The position numbers and the translations under genes are program-made. From NCBI RefSeq assembly GCF_003048255.1, contig NZ_CP028487.1, positions 4,464,001 to 4,528,000 on the forward strand: 64,000 nt of DNA. The letters run 5' to 3'. The stretch is from Yersinia massiliensis (GTDB taxonomy: Bacteria; Pseudomonadota; Gammaproteobacteria; Enterobacterales; Enterobacteriaceae). Below are positions 1 through 9,433 of the stretch, piece by piece (within the stretch, counting starts at the first letter, position 1; each line of letters begins with the position of its first letter). Under the pieces are notes generated by a model. It was not told where the DNA came from and did no database searches. It saw nothing but the letters and a program-made list of their open reading frames with translations.

Positions 1-369
1 CCCGTTAAAGTACTGTTTGTCATGAGTCACGGTGGCCTAACACCGATGGCAGCCGGTCAGAATACCGCAGCAGATGCCATGATCCGCGCCGCCGGTGGTA
101 GCAATGCCATGCAAGGTTTTAGCCGCTATCGTCCATTGTCTCAGGAAGGTGTTATCGCCAGTGCCCCAGACCTATTGTTGATCACCAGTGATGGCGTAAG
201 AGCCTTGGGGGGCAGTGAAGGTATCTGGAAATTACCCGGTATGGCGCTAACGCCAGCTGGTAAAAACAAACGTTTGTTAGTTGTTGATGATATGGCACTA
301 CTGGGCTTTGGTCTGGAAACGCCGCAAGTACTGGCGCAACTGCGCAAAGGCATGGAACAAGCACAATGA
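1..369 (+). CDS. hmuT: Heme ABC transporter periplasmic binding protein HmuT, 3' end only
   Basis: The reading frame is open from base 1 and ends in TGA at 367-369, so the N-terminal part lies outside the window. The visible 122 residues include the stretch [20 protein letters not shown] and end in a helix rich in Gln and Ala, as in the C-terminal lobe of HmuT/HemT-type binding proteins. HmuT binds heme in the periplasm and passes it to the HmuUV importer. The stop overlaps the start of the permease gene by four bases, which indicates translational coupling in a hmuTUV operon. The ATG at 22 is internal, not the true start. The identity depends partly on the two downstream genes. Confidence 0.85.
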   Translation, partial: PVKVLFVMSHGGLTPMAAGQNTAADAMIRAAGGSNAMQGFSRYRPLSQEGVIASAPDLLLITSDGVRALGGSEGIWKLPGMALTPAGKNKRLLVVDDMALLGFGLETPQVLAQLRKGMEQAQ

Positions 370-1370
370 ATTGCCGTGTCCATCCGCGTCTGATGCTTAG
401 CATCTTGCTGATGATTTTGATTATTTTAGCGCTCGGTTCAGCGAATATGGGAGCCTTAACGCTCTCATTTCGCACCTTGTGGCATGCCTCACTCGATGAT
501 GCCATGTGGCATATCTGGTTGAATATTCGCTTACCCCGCGTGCTGCTAGCCGTTGTAGTTGGCTGCGCGCTGGCGGTTTCTGGCGCGATCATGCAGGGGC
601 TATTTCGTAACCCACTAGCCGACCCCGGTTTATTAGGGATCAGCAGCGGAGCCGCGCTCTGTGTGGGTATCATCATCATCATGCCTTTCAGCTTGCCACC
701 CCTACTGGCGCTTTACAGCCATATGGTGGGGGCCTTTATCGGCAGTCTGGCCATTTCTATCGTCATCTTTACCCTCAGCCGTTGGGGGCATGGCAATTTA
801 TCCCGCCTGCTGTTAGCGGGCATTGCCATCAACGCCTTATGCGGCGCTGCCGTTGGGGTGCTGACTTACATCAGCGATGACCAGCAGTTACGCCAATTCT
901 CCCTCTGGAGCATGGGCAGTTTGGGTCAAGCACAGTGGTCAACATTGATGGTAGCAACCTCGCTGATCCTGCCCGCCTGTGTACTAGGATTAATGCAGGC
1001 GCGTCAGTTGAATCTATTGCAGCTAGGGGATGAAGAAGCTCACTATCTTGGGGTGAATGTACGGCAAGCCAAACTACGGCTGTTGCTGCTCAGCGCCATT
1101 CTGATTGGGGCCGCAGTCGCTGTCAGTGGTGTTATCGGCTTTATTGGTTTGGTGGTGCCGCATCTTATCCGTATGCGTATTGGCGCTGATCATCGTTGGT
1201 TACTGCCCGGTTCTGCATTGGGTGGGGCTTGTTTGTTACTGACGGCGGATACATTGGCTCGAACCCTAGTCGCACCGGCTGAAATGCCCGTCGGGCTGAT
1301 CACCAGCCTGTTGGGTGGCCCCTACTTTCTATGGCTGATTTTACGTCAGCGGGAGCAACGCAGTGGTTGA
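366..1370 (+). CDS. hmuU: Heme ABC transporter permease HmuU
   Basis: This 334-residue protein is a FecCD/BtuC-family inner-membrane permease with about ten hydrophobic segments. Family signs include the N-terminal stretch [20 protein letters not shown], the motif [14 protein letters not shown] near residue 75, and [16 protein letters not shown] near residue 255, which contacts the ATPase. Length is normal for the family. It would carry heme released from HmuT across the inner membrane. It starts inside the stop of hmuT (ATGA overlap) and overlaps hmuV by eight bases, so the three genes are one operon. No regulatory site is visible because the promoter lies left of the window. Confidence 0.92.
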   Translation: MNCRVHPRLMLSILLMILIILALGSANMGALTLSFRTLWHASLDDAMWHIWLNIRLPRVLLAVVVGCALAVSGAIMQGLFRNPLADPGLLGISSGAALCVGIIIIMPFSLPPLLALYSHMVGAFIGSLAISIVIFTLSRWGHGNLSRLLLAGIAINALCGAAVGVLTYISDDQQLRQFSLWSMGSLGQAQWSTLMVATSLILPACVLGLMQARQLNLLQLGDEEAHYLGVNVRQAKLRLLLLSAILIGAAVAVSGVIGFIGLVVPHLIRMRIGADHRWLLPGSALGGACLLLTADTLARTLVAPAEMPVGLITSLLGGPYFLWLILRQREQRSG

Positions 1371-2244
1371 TATCGTTGGGGCAACGCTGGATGCAGCAGG
1401 GGCTAATGTCGCTGGGATGAATGAGACTCAAGCTAATACCTTTGGGGCTGATATGCCGATAACACCTGCGCCGTTATTGACGGCAAATCATCTCTCCTAT
1501 CATGTTCAAGGGCAGCGGCTGATTCATGATGTCTCACTGCAAATCGCCAGCGGTGAAATGGTAGCCATTATCGGACCCAATGGCGCAGGGAAATCTACCC
1601 TATTGCGGTTGCTAACCGGTTACCTTGCTCCTTCTGATGGCGAATGTCAGTTACTAGGGAAAAACCTAAGCAGCTGGCAACCACAAGCATTGGCTCGAAC
1701 CCGTGCGGTGATGCGCCAATACAGTGATTTAGCGTTCCCCTTCAGTGTCAGTGAAGTCATTCAGATGGGCCGCGCCCCTTATGGCAAGGCACAGAATGAT
1801 CAAGCGCTGCAAGAGGTCATGGCGCAAACGGACTGTCTGGCGCTGGCTCAACGTGACTACCGAGCATTATCGGGTGGCGAGCAGCAACGTGTTCAGTTAG
1901 CCCGTGTGTTAGCACAGCTGTGGCAACCAGAACCGTCGCCGCGCTGGTTGTTTCTGGATGAACCCACATCTGCGCTGGATTTATATCATCAGCAGCATAC
2001 GCTGCGCTTGCTACGCCAGTTGACCAATCAAGAGCCGCTAGCCGTTTGTTGCGTGCTCCATGACTTGAACCTAGCGGCATTGTACGCAGACCGCATTTTA
2101 CTGTTGGCGAAGGGCGAGTTGGTCGCCTGTGGTACACCGGAAGAAGTGCTTAACGCTGAAACATTGACTCGGTGGTATCAGGCAGATCTGGGGATTTCAC
2201 GCCATCCAGAGACAGCCCTACCGCAAATATATCTGCGCCAATAG
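1363..2244 (+). CDS. hmuV: Heme ABC transporter ATP-binding protein HmuV
   Basis: This cytoplasmic ATPase powers heme import with HmuU. Visible motifs are Walker A GPNGAGKS at residues 71-78, the signature LSGGEQQ at 169-175, Walker B LFLDEP at 196-201 and the switch His in VLHDLN. The GTG start at 1363 overlaps the end of hmuU by eight bases. At 293 residues it is longer than the roughly 265 I expect for Yersinia HmuV. The excess is an Ala- and Asn-rich N-terminal stretch (about residues 5-35) ahead of the ABC domain. An internal ATG at residue 19 or 31 could be the real start. Transcription converges on the MocR-type gene downstream. Confidence 0.9.
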   Translation: MVDIVGATLDAAGANVAGMNETQANTFGADMPITPAPLLTANHLSYHVQGQRLIHDVSLQIASGEMVAIIGPNGAGKSTLLRLLTGYLAPSDGECQLLGKNLSSWQPQALARTRAVMRQYSDLAFPFSVSEVIQMGRAPYGKAQNDQALQEVMAQTDCLALAQRDYRALSGGEQQRVQLARVLAQLWQPEPSPRWLFLDEPTSALDLYHQQHTLRLLRQLTNQEPLAVCCVLHDLNLAALYADRILLLAKGELVACGTPEEVLNAETLTRWYQADLGISRHPETALPQIYLRQ

Positions 2245-2338
2245 ACTGGGCCGCATCCAATAAATTGCTTTTCGCTTCAAATTGCCCCGATGACAAGCCA
2301 GAGATTGATAGTAGATCCGCGACTCAATGCCAAGGGGT

Positions 2339-2434
2339 GAGAACAGGTAGAAGAGTAAAGCGTCCGCGCCAAGGATGGCGCGGCTCGAGCCTCCAAGGAT
2401 GGATTCACGGCGTCTTTACGATCTACCTGTTCTC
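2339..2434. repeat. Long palindromic intergenic repeat element
   Basis: Perfect 13-base inverted arms, GAGAACAGGTAGA at 2339-2351 and its complement at 2422-2434, enclose about 70 bases. Further partial pairing continues inward (GTAAAG with CTTTAC). The core includes GGATTCACGGCG. The element lies between the convergent 3' ends of hmuV and the MocR-type gene. It resembles the non-coding palindromic mini-elements (YPAL- or ERIC-like) dispersed in Yersinia genomes, and the RNA could fold into a stable hairpin acting as a terminator or mRNA 3' end stabiliser. Family membership is from memory and unverified. The ORFs crossing it look spurious. Confidence 0.6.
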
Positions 2435-2464
2435 GCCACCGCAGTTCGTCAGCACCCCATCAAG

Positions 2465-3925
2465 CTATGACTGATTTTGCATTTCAGTCACTTTAGGTTC
2501 ATCTTCCGCCATTAATTCATAAATCGTCTTGCCGACTTTCTGTACTGCCCGCTCAATCTCTGCCGTCATCGGCTTGCTGTAACTCAACCGCAGGCAGTTA
2601 CGATATTTTCCTGAAGCAGAACTGATCGACCCTGCCGAGACTTGCACGCCCAGCGGTAACAAACAGCGGTTAAGGCGCAAGCTATCAAAACCATGAGGCA
2701 GCTCGACCCATAACATAAAGCTCCCCTCCGGCCTGCTCAGACAGGTGTTGGGCGGAAAATACTTCATCACCCAACCGGTCATAATGTCACGGTTACGTTG
2801 ATATTGTCGGCGCATGCGGCGCAAGTGCTGCATGTAATGCCCCTGCTTGATAAATTCCGCCATCGCCAATTGCGGCAGTGAAGCCACCCGCCCAGCAGAG
2901 ATATATTTCATGTGAAGCGCTTTATCTAAATAGCGGCCCGGTGAAATCCAGCCAATACGTAAACCGGGTGCCACCGTCTTCGAAAAGGAGCTACACAGCA
3001 ATACTCGCCCGTCATCATCGAATGAGGCAATAGTCGGCGGGCGCGGGTATTGATAAGCCAATGCGCCATACACATCGTCTTCAATAATGGCGATATCATA
3101 GCGCTGCGCTAACGTCAGCAATGCTTTTTTACGCTCAACTGGCATGGTGTAGCCCAGCGGGTTATTGCAGGTTGGTGTGAGCTGAATTGCCTTAATCGGC
3201 CATTGATCTAGCGCCATTTCTAAGGCTTCCAGACTGATACCAATAACCGGATCGGTTGGGATCTCAATCACCTTCATGCCCATCCCTTTCAGGGTCTGCA
3301 TCGCACCATGAAAGCTGGGGGAGTCTACCGCAACAATGTCTCCTGGCTGGCAAACCGCCCCTAATGCTACCGAAAGCGCACCATGGCACCCCGAGGTGAT
3401 GATAATGTTCTCCGCTGATTGATGGTTGCCGCTATCAAGCATCAGCCGAGCGATTTGCTCACGTAATACCAGCGAACCGTAAATATTGTCGTATTCCAGA
3501 ATTTCTTCGCGTTGATGAAGGCTCACTCGGCTCAATAGGCGAGTGAGTATTTTTAACCCCGGCCCAGAAAGATCAGGCGAACCAATCCCCAAATGAATGA
3601 CATTCTCTTGGTCGCCGCGCGTTAAAAATGCCAGCACATTTTCCCATTGAGAGATTTCTACTGGTCGCTGTGCGTGACTGCATGTCGCAGGTAATGAAGG
3701 GAGATTCGAACTGCAACGCACAAAGTAGCCTGACTTGGCACGCGCTTCAATGAGCATGCACTCTTCGAGTTGCCGATAAGCCTGCTGCACTGTACTGATA
3801 CTGACTCCATGCTCTTCGCTCAGCACTCTGACAGAAGGAAGCCGCTCCCCTGCCGCATATAGCCCTTCTTTAATCCGCTGACTCAGAATGTCAGCCAGTT
3901 GTTGGTAACGCGTCATGGAGTTCAC
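2465..3925 (-). CDS. MocR-type PLP-dependent GntR-family transcriptional regulator
   Basis: This 486-residue protein has an N-terminal GntR winged helix (residues 1-75, with ERLPSVRVLSEEHGVSISTV) fused to a class-I aminotransferase-like domain. The PLP-lysine region is visible as SSFSKTVAPGLRIGW. The size and domain order are those of MocR regulators, which sense PLP or amino compounds rather than act as enzymes. It is transcribed away from a small DUF1127 gene, the same pairing as yjiR-yjiS in E. coli, so it probably controls that gene. Three copies of CATCTGTA lie in the shared promoter region and are a likely operator. The effector and targets are not evident from sequence. Confidence 0.85.
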   Translation of the reverse strand: MNSMTRYQQLADILSQRIKEGLYAAGERLPSVRVLSEEHGVSISTVQQAYRQLEECMLIEARAKSGYFVRCSSNLPSLPATCSHAQRPVEISQWENVLAFLTRGDQENVIHLGIGSPDLSGPGLKILTRLLSRVSLHQREEILEYDNIYGSLVLREQIARLMLDSGNHQSAENIIITSGCHGALSVALGAVCQPGDIVAVDSPSFHGAMQTLKGMGMKVIEIPTDPVIGISLEALEMALDQWPIKAIQLTPTCNNPLGYTMPVERKKALLTLAQRYDIAIIEDDVYGALAYQYPRPPTIASFDDDGRVLLCSSFSKTVAPGLRIGWISPGRYLDKALHMKYISAGRVASLPQLAMAEFIKQGHYMQHLRRMRRQYQRNRDIMTGWVMKYFPPNTCLSRPEGSFMLWVELPHGFDSLRLNRCLLPLGVQVSAGSISSASGKYRNCLRLSYSKPMTAEIERAVQKVGKTIYELMAEDEPKVTEMQNQS

Positions 3926-3949
3926 CTGATAATTGATTAAGGACCAGTA

Positions 3950-4027
3950 CAGATGGCTTAAATTTACACCATTCAGATTATATAGCCCGCATCTGTATTA
4001 AAATAATACTCTTATTTTGCATCTGTA
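3950..4027. promoter_or_regulatory. Probable MocR operator: repeated CATCTGTA
   Basis: The intergenic region between the MocR-type gene and the DUF1127 gene contains GCATCTGTA at 3989-3997 and again at 4019-4027, exactly 30 bases apart. A third copy, TACAGATG, sits in the opposite orientation near 3950. Thirty bases is about three helical turns, so the two direct repeats face the same side of the DNA. MocR regulators commonly bind direct repeats in divergent promoters. The assignment is inferred from position and repetition only. Confidence 0.5.
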
Positions 4028-4082
4028 ATGTTTTCCGCCAAAGTTTCATGCTAGTGACTCACCTACTGACGGGGAGTCAATA

Positions 4083-4322
4083 ATGAATAATATAATTGAA
4101 GATCAAATAGATGAATGCTGCTCGTCGGCGATGCGAGCAAAACAAAGCCGCCGCAATATTTTCATTCGCTTATGGCTGAAAGCATACAGATATACCTGTC
4201 GCTGGAATGAACTGCGCAAAACGGCCAATACCATGGCGCGTTTGAATCCCGCTCAGTTAAAGGATATTGGCTTAACACGGGAAGATATCAAGCGAGACTA
4301 CAGCCGCCCATTTTGGCGCTGA
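4083..4322 (+). CDS. Small DUF1127 protein, YjiS-like
   Basis: This 79-residue protein has a basic, aromatic N-terminal half (RLWLKAYRYTCRWNEL) and the typical DUF1127 C-terminus, ARLNPAQLKDIGLTREDI followed by an aromatic-rich end. DUF1127 proteins are small and Arg-rich; some bind RNA or affect phosphate and stress physiology, but no single biochemical role is settled. A GGGGAG ribosome binding site precedes the ATG at suitable spacing. The gene is divergent from the MocR-type regulator and likely under its control. Its end faces foxA across a shared hairpin terminator. Confidence 0.8.
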   Translation: MNNIIEDQIDECCSSAMRAKQSRRNIFIRLWLKAYRYTCRWNELRKTANTMARLNPAQLKDIGLTREDIKRDYSRPFWR

Positions 4323-4345
4323 TGTGAGATCATTTGAATAAGGCT

Positions 4346-4391
4346 GAACGGGCTGAATTCAGCATATAGCATGCCGAATCCAGCCCTGTTC
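4346..4391. terminator. Bidirectional hairpin terminator between DUF1127 gene and foxA
   Basis: GAACGGGCTGAATTCAGCA at 4346-4364 pairs imperfectly with TGCCGAATCCAGCCCTGTTC ending at 4391. There is one bulge and some G-T pairs, and the arms flank a short loop. It lies between two convergent genes, 24 bases after one stop and just after the other, so it could stop transcription from both sides. Confidence 0.6.
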
Positions 4392-4393
4392 TA

Positions 4394-6526
4394 TCAGAAA
4401 TCATACCCGACAGTCGCCAGTACAGAACGCTCTGCACCCCAATAGCAATAAGAGGTGTTGTAACACGCGGCGACGTATTTCTTATCGGCGATATTATTCA
4501 CGTTCAATTGTACAAATGCGCCTTTCAGTGATGTTGACCACGTACCTAAATCAGCACGTACTGATGCGTCGCCCAAGGTATAAGAAGGGACTCGTAAGGT
4601 ATTGGCATCGTCGGCCCATTGCTTACCAATGTAGCGGATACCTGCACCGATATTGATGCCATAACCTGCATCATATTGCGCCCACAACGAGGCCATGGTG
4701 GAAGGTGCAAGCACGGGTGTATTGCCATCATTACCATCAATGGCATCTTTGAATTTGACTCGGTTATAGGTATAGCCTGCGATCAGACTCAAGCGGTCAT
4801 TAATTTGGCTTCTGGCTTCCAGCTCTAATCCCTGTGAATTCACTTTGCCCGCAGGAATATAGTAGGTAGCCGGTACAGCACGGTTTGCTACATCATTTTG
4901 TGTTAGGTCATACAGCGCAGCAGAGTAAAGCGAAGTGCTGCCCAGAGGCTGGTATTTTATGCCCACTTCATACTGCTCGCTGGTCATCGGTTTGAGCAAT
5001 TTTTGCTGTGCATCTGGGAATAAGCTCGGTGTAATGGCTTGGCTGTAACTGATGTAAGGCGAGATTCCGCTCTCGAAGCTGTACAGCAATGAGGCACGGC
5101 CACTGGCATGATTATCGGTGCGTTCATCAGTGCTATTCGCTGTTTTATCGATATTTTCTGTTTTCATGCGGTCATAGCGACCCGACAAATTCAGATGCCA
5201 GTTATCCAGCGTCATTTCATCTTGCAGATAAACGCCGCTCTGTTCATAGCGGCGGTTTAAGTACGAAGTGTTGATGCCTGGCGTTGTCAGCAAATAATCG
5301 CGATACAGCGTACTACCGCCGGAAATGCCCGTATAAGGGTTCAGCGTGGTGGCAAAAGCACTATCGCTACGCAGATTATTGCTAAATTTTTGGAAATCAA
5401 AGCCCAGCATAACCTTGTGGTCAACTGCTGCCGTGGCAAAGTCAGCTTCTAATTGGTTATCAACAGCAAAGGCATTCAAAGAAGAACTCTCACCAGAATA
5501 GTAACGGTTCATCAGCGTGCGATCGCTATTCCAGCCGCCTTGATACACCTGCTCCAACTCGGTATTGGAATGGGTATAGCTGGCGTTCTGGCGGAATGAC
5601 CAGACGTCATCAAATTTATGCGAAAACTCAGAACTATAAATTTGCTGCCAGCGCTTAAAGACATTGTGGTTACTTTCACCATCAAAGAAGCCACGGCTCA
5701 GTTTTTGTCCGTATATGCTGCCATCAGCGGGTACTGCACTGTGGTATCCGCCTGACGGGTCTTTTTGCAAGTTAGCCCGCAGCAGCAACGAGGTATTCTC
5801 ATCCGGCTGCCACAATAATGACGGTGCAATCGCATAACGCTCTTCGCGCTGATGGTCATACTGGGTGTCACTGTTGCGAGTAATCCCTGTCAAACGAAAC
5901 GCCCAATGCTCTGATATCGCATCGGTATAATCAAATGCCGCAGACTGTGTGTTGTGATTACCACCGGCCAGGCGGAAATGGCCTTCCGAGATAAATTGCG
6001 GGCGTTTGGATGTCATCATCACAACACCGCCAGGGATGCTCTGGCCATAGAGCGCAGAAGAAGGTCCTTTGATCACATCGATGCGTTCAAGGAACCACGG
6101 GTCTACCTGCAACACGTTAAAGCTACCGCCGTCACTGAGTAAGCGCAGGCCATCAAGGAAGGTATTGTTTACGTCACCGCCGTGGAAACCACGCAGAGCA
6201 ATGGTGTCATAGCGGGTTGCACCACCGGCGAAGTTGGTGAACACCCCCGGCGTATAATTCAGCGCTTGGTTAACCGTGGCGACGTTTTGATCGTCCATTT
6301 GCTGGCGAGTGACGACTGAAACCGCCTGCGCGGTCAGAATGAGTGGCTGATCGGTCTTCGTGGCCCCTTTGGTGGTTTTTGCCGTGTATCCCAAAGTGGG
6401 TAAATCAGCTTCATGACCCGCTTGGGCGGTGACTTCTATCGTATCGTCAGCAAGGGAGGCGAGTGGAATAAAAATAGCCAATGAACACAAAACAACAGAA
6501 CGCTTTTTGATAAAAGCCGAGAGCAT
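4394..6526 (-). CDS. foxA: TonB-dependent ferrioxamine receptor FoxA
   Basis: FoxA is an outer-membrane siderophore receptor that imports ferrioxamine using TonB energy. The ATG at 6526 gives 710 residues, the length I recall for Yersinia FoxA, with a signal peptide ending near PLASLADDT. A GGGGAAG ribosome binding site precedes it; the longer frame from 6583 lacks one. The plug domain includes DVIKGPSSALYGQSIPGGVV, and the barrel ends in an aromatic residue (TVGYDF) as needed for Bam insertion. The pair CYNTSYCYWG near the C-terminus is also FoxA-like. A good Fur box lies about 220 bases upstream. Recognition is from memory of the Y. enterocolitica protein, to which it appears nearly identical. 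Confidence 0.9.
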   Translation of the reverse strand: MLSAFIKKRSVVLCSLAIFIPLASLADDTIEVTAQAGHEADLPTLGYTAKTTKGATKTDQPLILTAQAVSVVTRQQMDDQNVATVNQALNYTPGVFTNFAGGATRYDTIALRGFHGGDVNNTFLDGLRLLSDGGSFNVLQVDPWFLERIDVIKGPSSALYGQSIPGGVVMMTSKRPQFISEGHFRLAGGNHNTQSAAFDYTDAISEHWAFRLTGITRNSDTQYDHQREERYAIAPSLLWQPDENTSLLLRANLQKDPSGGYHSAVPADGSIYGQKLSRGFFDGESNHNVFKRWQQIYSSEFSHKFDDVWSFRQNASYTHSNTELEQVYQGGWNSDRTLMNRYYSGESSSLNAFAVDNQLEADFATAAVDHKVMLGFDFQKFSNNLRSDSAFATTLNPYTGISGGSTLYRDYLLTTPGINTSYLNRRYEQSGVYLQDEMTLDNWHLNLSGRYDRMKTENIDKTANSTDERTDNHASGRASLLYSFESGISPYISYSQAITPSLFPDAQQKLLKPMTSEQYEVGIKYQPLGSTSLYSAALYDLTQNDVANRAVPATYYIPAGKVNSQGLELEARSQINDRLSLIAGYTYNRVKFKDAIDGNDGNTPVLAPSTMASLWAQYDAGYGINIGAGIRYIGKQWADDANTLRVPSYTLGDASVRADLGTWSTSLKGAFVQLNVNNIADKKYVAACYNTSYCYWGAERSVLATVGYDF

Positions 6527-6935
6527 CGTTATCTTCCCCAGATAAGGTTGCCCTAAGAATTTAGTGTTGTATCTGAGCGGCAATATTCACTCCCAGCAAC
6601 ACGAAACATTCAGGGCATAAGCATGTGAAATAGATGGTTATTGATTAGCATCCATTGCTATTCCGCATTGCAAATACCCTTGCCTGCGTGCCACATGAGT
6701 GGGGTTCCTAATTGCAGCGAACAATTTATTAAATGCGACTAATAATTACAATGATAATTATTATCCTTAGCATTTATTTTTTAGTGGTAATTATAGGAGT
6801 AAGATGATTCAGGATTTGAATCTATGTGCCACAATAGCCGCCAGATAGGCGACAACGATGCTTCGACATGACGTAATGCGCCTACACTCAGTTATTGGGT
6901 TAATTATGGCACTCACTTTCAGGCTAACCGGTTTT
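6527..6935. other. Divergent intergenic region between foxA and the MscS-family gene
   Basis: This stretch of about 400 bases separates the foxA start from the preferred start of the channel gene. It holds the Fur box at 6747-6765 and AT-rich promoter-like sequence. The frame of the channel gene is open from 6858, so its true start might lie inside this region. No RNA gene or other coding frame is supported. Confidence 0.6.
6747..6765. promoter_or_regulatory. Fur box
   Basis: The 19-base sequence TACAATGATAATTATTATC matches the Fur consensus GATAATGATAATCATTATC at 16 of 19 positions. It lies upstream of foxA, whose product imports an iron siderophore, so iron-responsive repression is expected. 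If the promoter is here, foxA mRNA would carry a leader of roughly 200 bases. It could also influence the divergent channel gene. Confidence 0.75.
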
Positions 6936-9362
6936 ATGAAAAAGATTGGGTTCGTTGCTTCACGTCGCTATTTTTCGCTGCTATGCCTATTACTAGCACT
7001 TATTTTTACCTCTGCAGCAGGTAATGTCTTAGCTGCCACCGCATCAGACAGCACGTCTGACAGCAGCGAAGAACCGGCAAAGCCGGCGGTTTCTGTGCAA
7101 CTGATTAGCCTACAAAAACAGCTCGATAAGCTGAAGCAGAACATTTCTGTCAGTGCGTCCGATAACCAGTTAAGTGTGCTCAATGAAACCGCCTTAGCCT
7201 TGGTTCGCGATGCCGATATATTACTCGCCGACTTGAAACCCAAGCGAGAGCAATTGCAAGCACAACTGGATGTGTTAGGCCCGCCACCTGCCGCCGGAGC
7301 CTTACCTGAAACGTCTGTCGTGGCGCAACAACGGCGGGTGCTGAACACGCGTAAAATTCAGCTCGATGGTCAGAATGATCAAGCTCAGTCCATTAGAACC
7401 AATGCCGATAATTTGGTTACACAGATCACTGCCTTACGGCGTACTGCCCTGAAATCACAAATCGCCTTAAATTCTGGGAGTATTCTGGGAGCACATTTCT
7501 GGGCACCGATCGTCAACCCGAATGCCGATGATGACAGTCGATTAAAAGATTTTATGCAAGAACTCGGCGACGCTTGGAATACCGCTTGGGACCCTGAATG
7601 GCGTTTGGGTACGTCAATGTACCTGCTGCTAACACTGCTTATCGGCGCATTTGGCTTTAAGTTCCTCGATATCCTAACCGCTTGGTTCTGCACCAACTGC
7701 CTCCCACAAGGCCCATTACGTCGTAGCTTTATGGCATCGGCGACCACGTTATCGACCGTGCTCATTACCGTGACGATGGCACAATGCATCACTCAAGCTT
7801 TTACCCGCTCGCCGGACACATCACAGCTAGTGATGGATTTTTCGCTCGCGTTTGTTCAACTCATGTTCTTCTCTGCGCTAGTCGCCGGTTTAGGGCGTGC
7901 ATTTTTATCCAATCAGCGCCCTTCATGGCGTTTACCCGCGATTGCCGATGAGGTCGCCATCTCGCTGAAACAATTCCCACCGTTATTAGCCAGCTGTATC
8001 CTGATTTTTGGCGCGATTGATCAAATGAATAATATGATCAATATCAGCGTTTCAGCGGCCATTTTTGGTAATGGCATATCGGCACTGTTAATGGCACTCA
8101 CCGCCGCTATTATTCCATTACGCGCCAATCGGGTGCGACGTAAACTCATCATCAGTGGCGAAAAACCTGAAGCCTATTCCACGCTCGCCGGGCTGATTCA
8201 TTTCGCCATCGGCATTACAGCGGTGGCCATATTGTTGTCATTGTTGGTCGGTTATATCGCTCTCGCAAAATTCTTAAGCTACAAACTGGTATGGAGCTGC
8301 CTAGTTCTGGCATGTCTCTATTTACTGATTCATCTCTTCGTTGATACAGCAGAAAGTCTCTTTTCCCCCACTAGCAGTGCCGGTAAAGCCATTAAACAAT
8401 CGCTGAATATTGACGATCGTCATTTAGCACAAGCGGCAACGTTATTATCCGCCACCAGCAAAGTGGTTCTGATACTGCTAGCGATTATCGCTCTGCTCAA
8501 TGGCACCTTCGGCTCAACGACGCCAATTTCGTTGCTGCAAAAGGCCATGGAGCTTCTCAGTGGTGAAGGACTGGAAAAGCTTAATATCGTCCCAACCAAC
8601 TTATTGAATGCCGTAATTTGCCTGATTGTTGGGATATATGTATTAAAAGCGGCATGCCGTTGGTTAAATAATGAATTCCTGCCCAAAACCCAGATGGATA
8701 ACGGCATAAAAACCTCAGCTGTCACCCTGTTCAGTAATATTGGTTACGTGCTGGTGATTTTACTGACGTTATCTGTACTCGGTATCCAATGGAATAAATT
8801 AGCCTGGATTGTCAGTGCCCTGTCGGTAGGTATCGGTTTTGGTTTACAGGAGATCGTGAAAAACTTTATTTCCGGTATTATCTTGCTGACCGAACGGCCA
8901 GTAAAAGTCGGGGATTTGATCAGTATCAGTGGAGTGGAAGGTGATATTCGCCGTATTAATGTCCGCGCGACTGAAATCCAGCTCACTGACCGTTCGACCG
9001 TGATCGTCCCGAACTCCCAATTGATCTCTCAGAATGTACGCAATGCCACCATGGCCAATGCTCAAGGGGTGGTGACCATCGCGCTGACCTTCCCACTCGA
9101 TTTAGATGTTGAATTGGCGCAAGCGTTGCTGATAGAAGCTTACGAAGAACATGAGTCGATACTCACCACGCCGGCCCCATCGGTAAAATTTAGCCAGTTA
9201 AGTCCAGACGGCATCGTGCTCAGTGTTACTGGTTTGGTCCCCAGCCCACGCATGGTCAGTACAACCAAAAGTGCGTTACTCTTCAGTATATTAACGCGAT
9301 TGAGAGCGGCGGGTGTTTCGTTGGCGGTGGCGACTAATAGAGCCGCACCGGTCGCCAATTAG
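6936..9362 (+). CDS. MscS-family mechanosensitive channel with periplasmic coiled-coil and DUF3772
   Basis: From the ATG at 6936 the protein has 808 residues. It starts with a signal peptide (MKKIGFVASRRYFSLLCLLL), then a periplasmic coiled-coil (about residues 50-170), a DUF3772-like segment with GAHFWAPIVNP, and about ten membrane helices. The MscS pore and beta domain follow, marked by SVGIGFGLQEIVKNFISGII and a later VPNSQLIS. It would open under membrane tension to release solutes on osmotic downshock. It is smaller than MscK or MscM (about 1100 residues). Earlier in-frame starts at 6858 and 6906 are possible but lack a signal peptide at the right place. It converges on acpY across a hairpin. 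Confidence 0.85.
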   Translation: MKKIGFVASRRYFSLLCLLLALIFTSAAGNVLAATASDSTSDSSEEPAKPAVSVQLISLQKQLDKLKQNISVSASDNQLSVLNETALALVRDADILLADLKPKREQLQAQLDVLGPPPAAGALPETSVVAQQRRVLNTRKIQLDGQNDQAQSIRTNADNLVTQITALRRTALKSQIALNSGSILGAHFWAPIVNPNADDDSRLKDFMQELGDAWNTAWDPEWRLGTSMYLLLTLLIGAFGFKFLDILTAWFCTNCLPQGPLRRSFMASATTLSTVLITVTMAQCITQAFTRSPDTSQLVMDFSLAFVQLMFFSALVAGLGRAFLSNQRPSWRLPAIADEVAISLKQFPPLLASCILIFGAIDQMNNMINISVSAAIFGNGISALLMALTAAIIPLRANRVRRKLIISGEKPEAYSTLAGLIHFAIGITAVAILLSLLVGYIALAKFLSYKLVWSCLVLACLYLLIHLFVDTAESLFSPTSSAGKAIKQSLNIDDRHLAQAATLLSATSKVVLILLAIIALLNGTFGSTTPISLLQKAMELLSGEGLEKLNIVPTNLLNAVICLIVGIYVLKAACRWLNNEFLPKTQMDNGIKTSAVTLFSNIGYVLVILLTLSVLGIQWNKLAWIVSALSVGIGFGLQEIVKNFISGIILLTERPVKVGDLISISGVEGDIRRINVRATEIQLTDRSTVIVPNSQLISQNVRNATMANAQGVVTIALTFPLDLDVELAQALLIEAYEEHESILTTPAPSVKFSQLSPDGIVLSVTGLVPSPRMVSTTKSALLFSILTRLRAAGVSLAVATNRAAPVAN

Positions 9363-9389
9363 TGCTTACAGCCAGCGCAATTCAAAGAA

Positions 9390-9421
9390 GAAAGAAGCAA
9401 CCCTCCGCGGCTGTTTCTTTC
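9390..9421. terminator. Bidirectional hairpin between the channel gene and acpY
   Basis: GAAAGAAGCA at 9390-9399 pairs with TGTTTCTTTC at 9412-9421, a ten-pair stem with one G-T pair and a 12-base loop. It fills the gap between convergent stops at 9362 and 9434 and marks the outer edge of the T3SS gene block. Confidence 0.6.
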
Positions 9422-9433
9422 GTTATCATGGCA

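Noticed and set aside
2172..2474. Plus-strand open frame of 100 codons at the end of hmuV
   Set aside because: It overlaps hmuV in another frame and then runs through the palindromic repeat; there is no ribosome binding site or recognisable protein.
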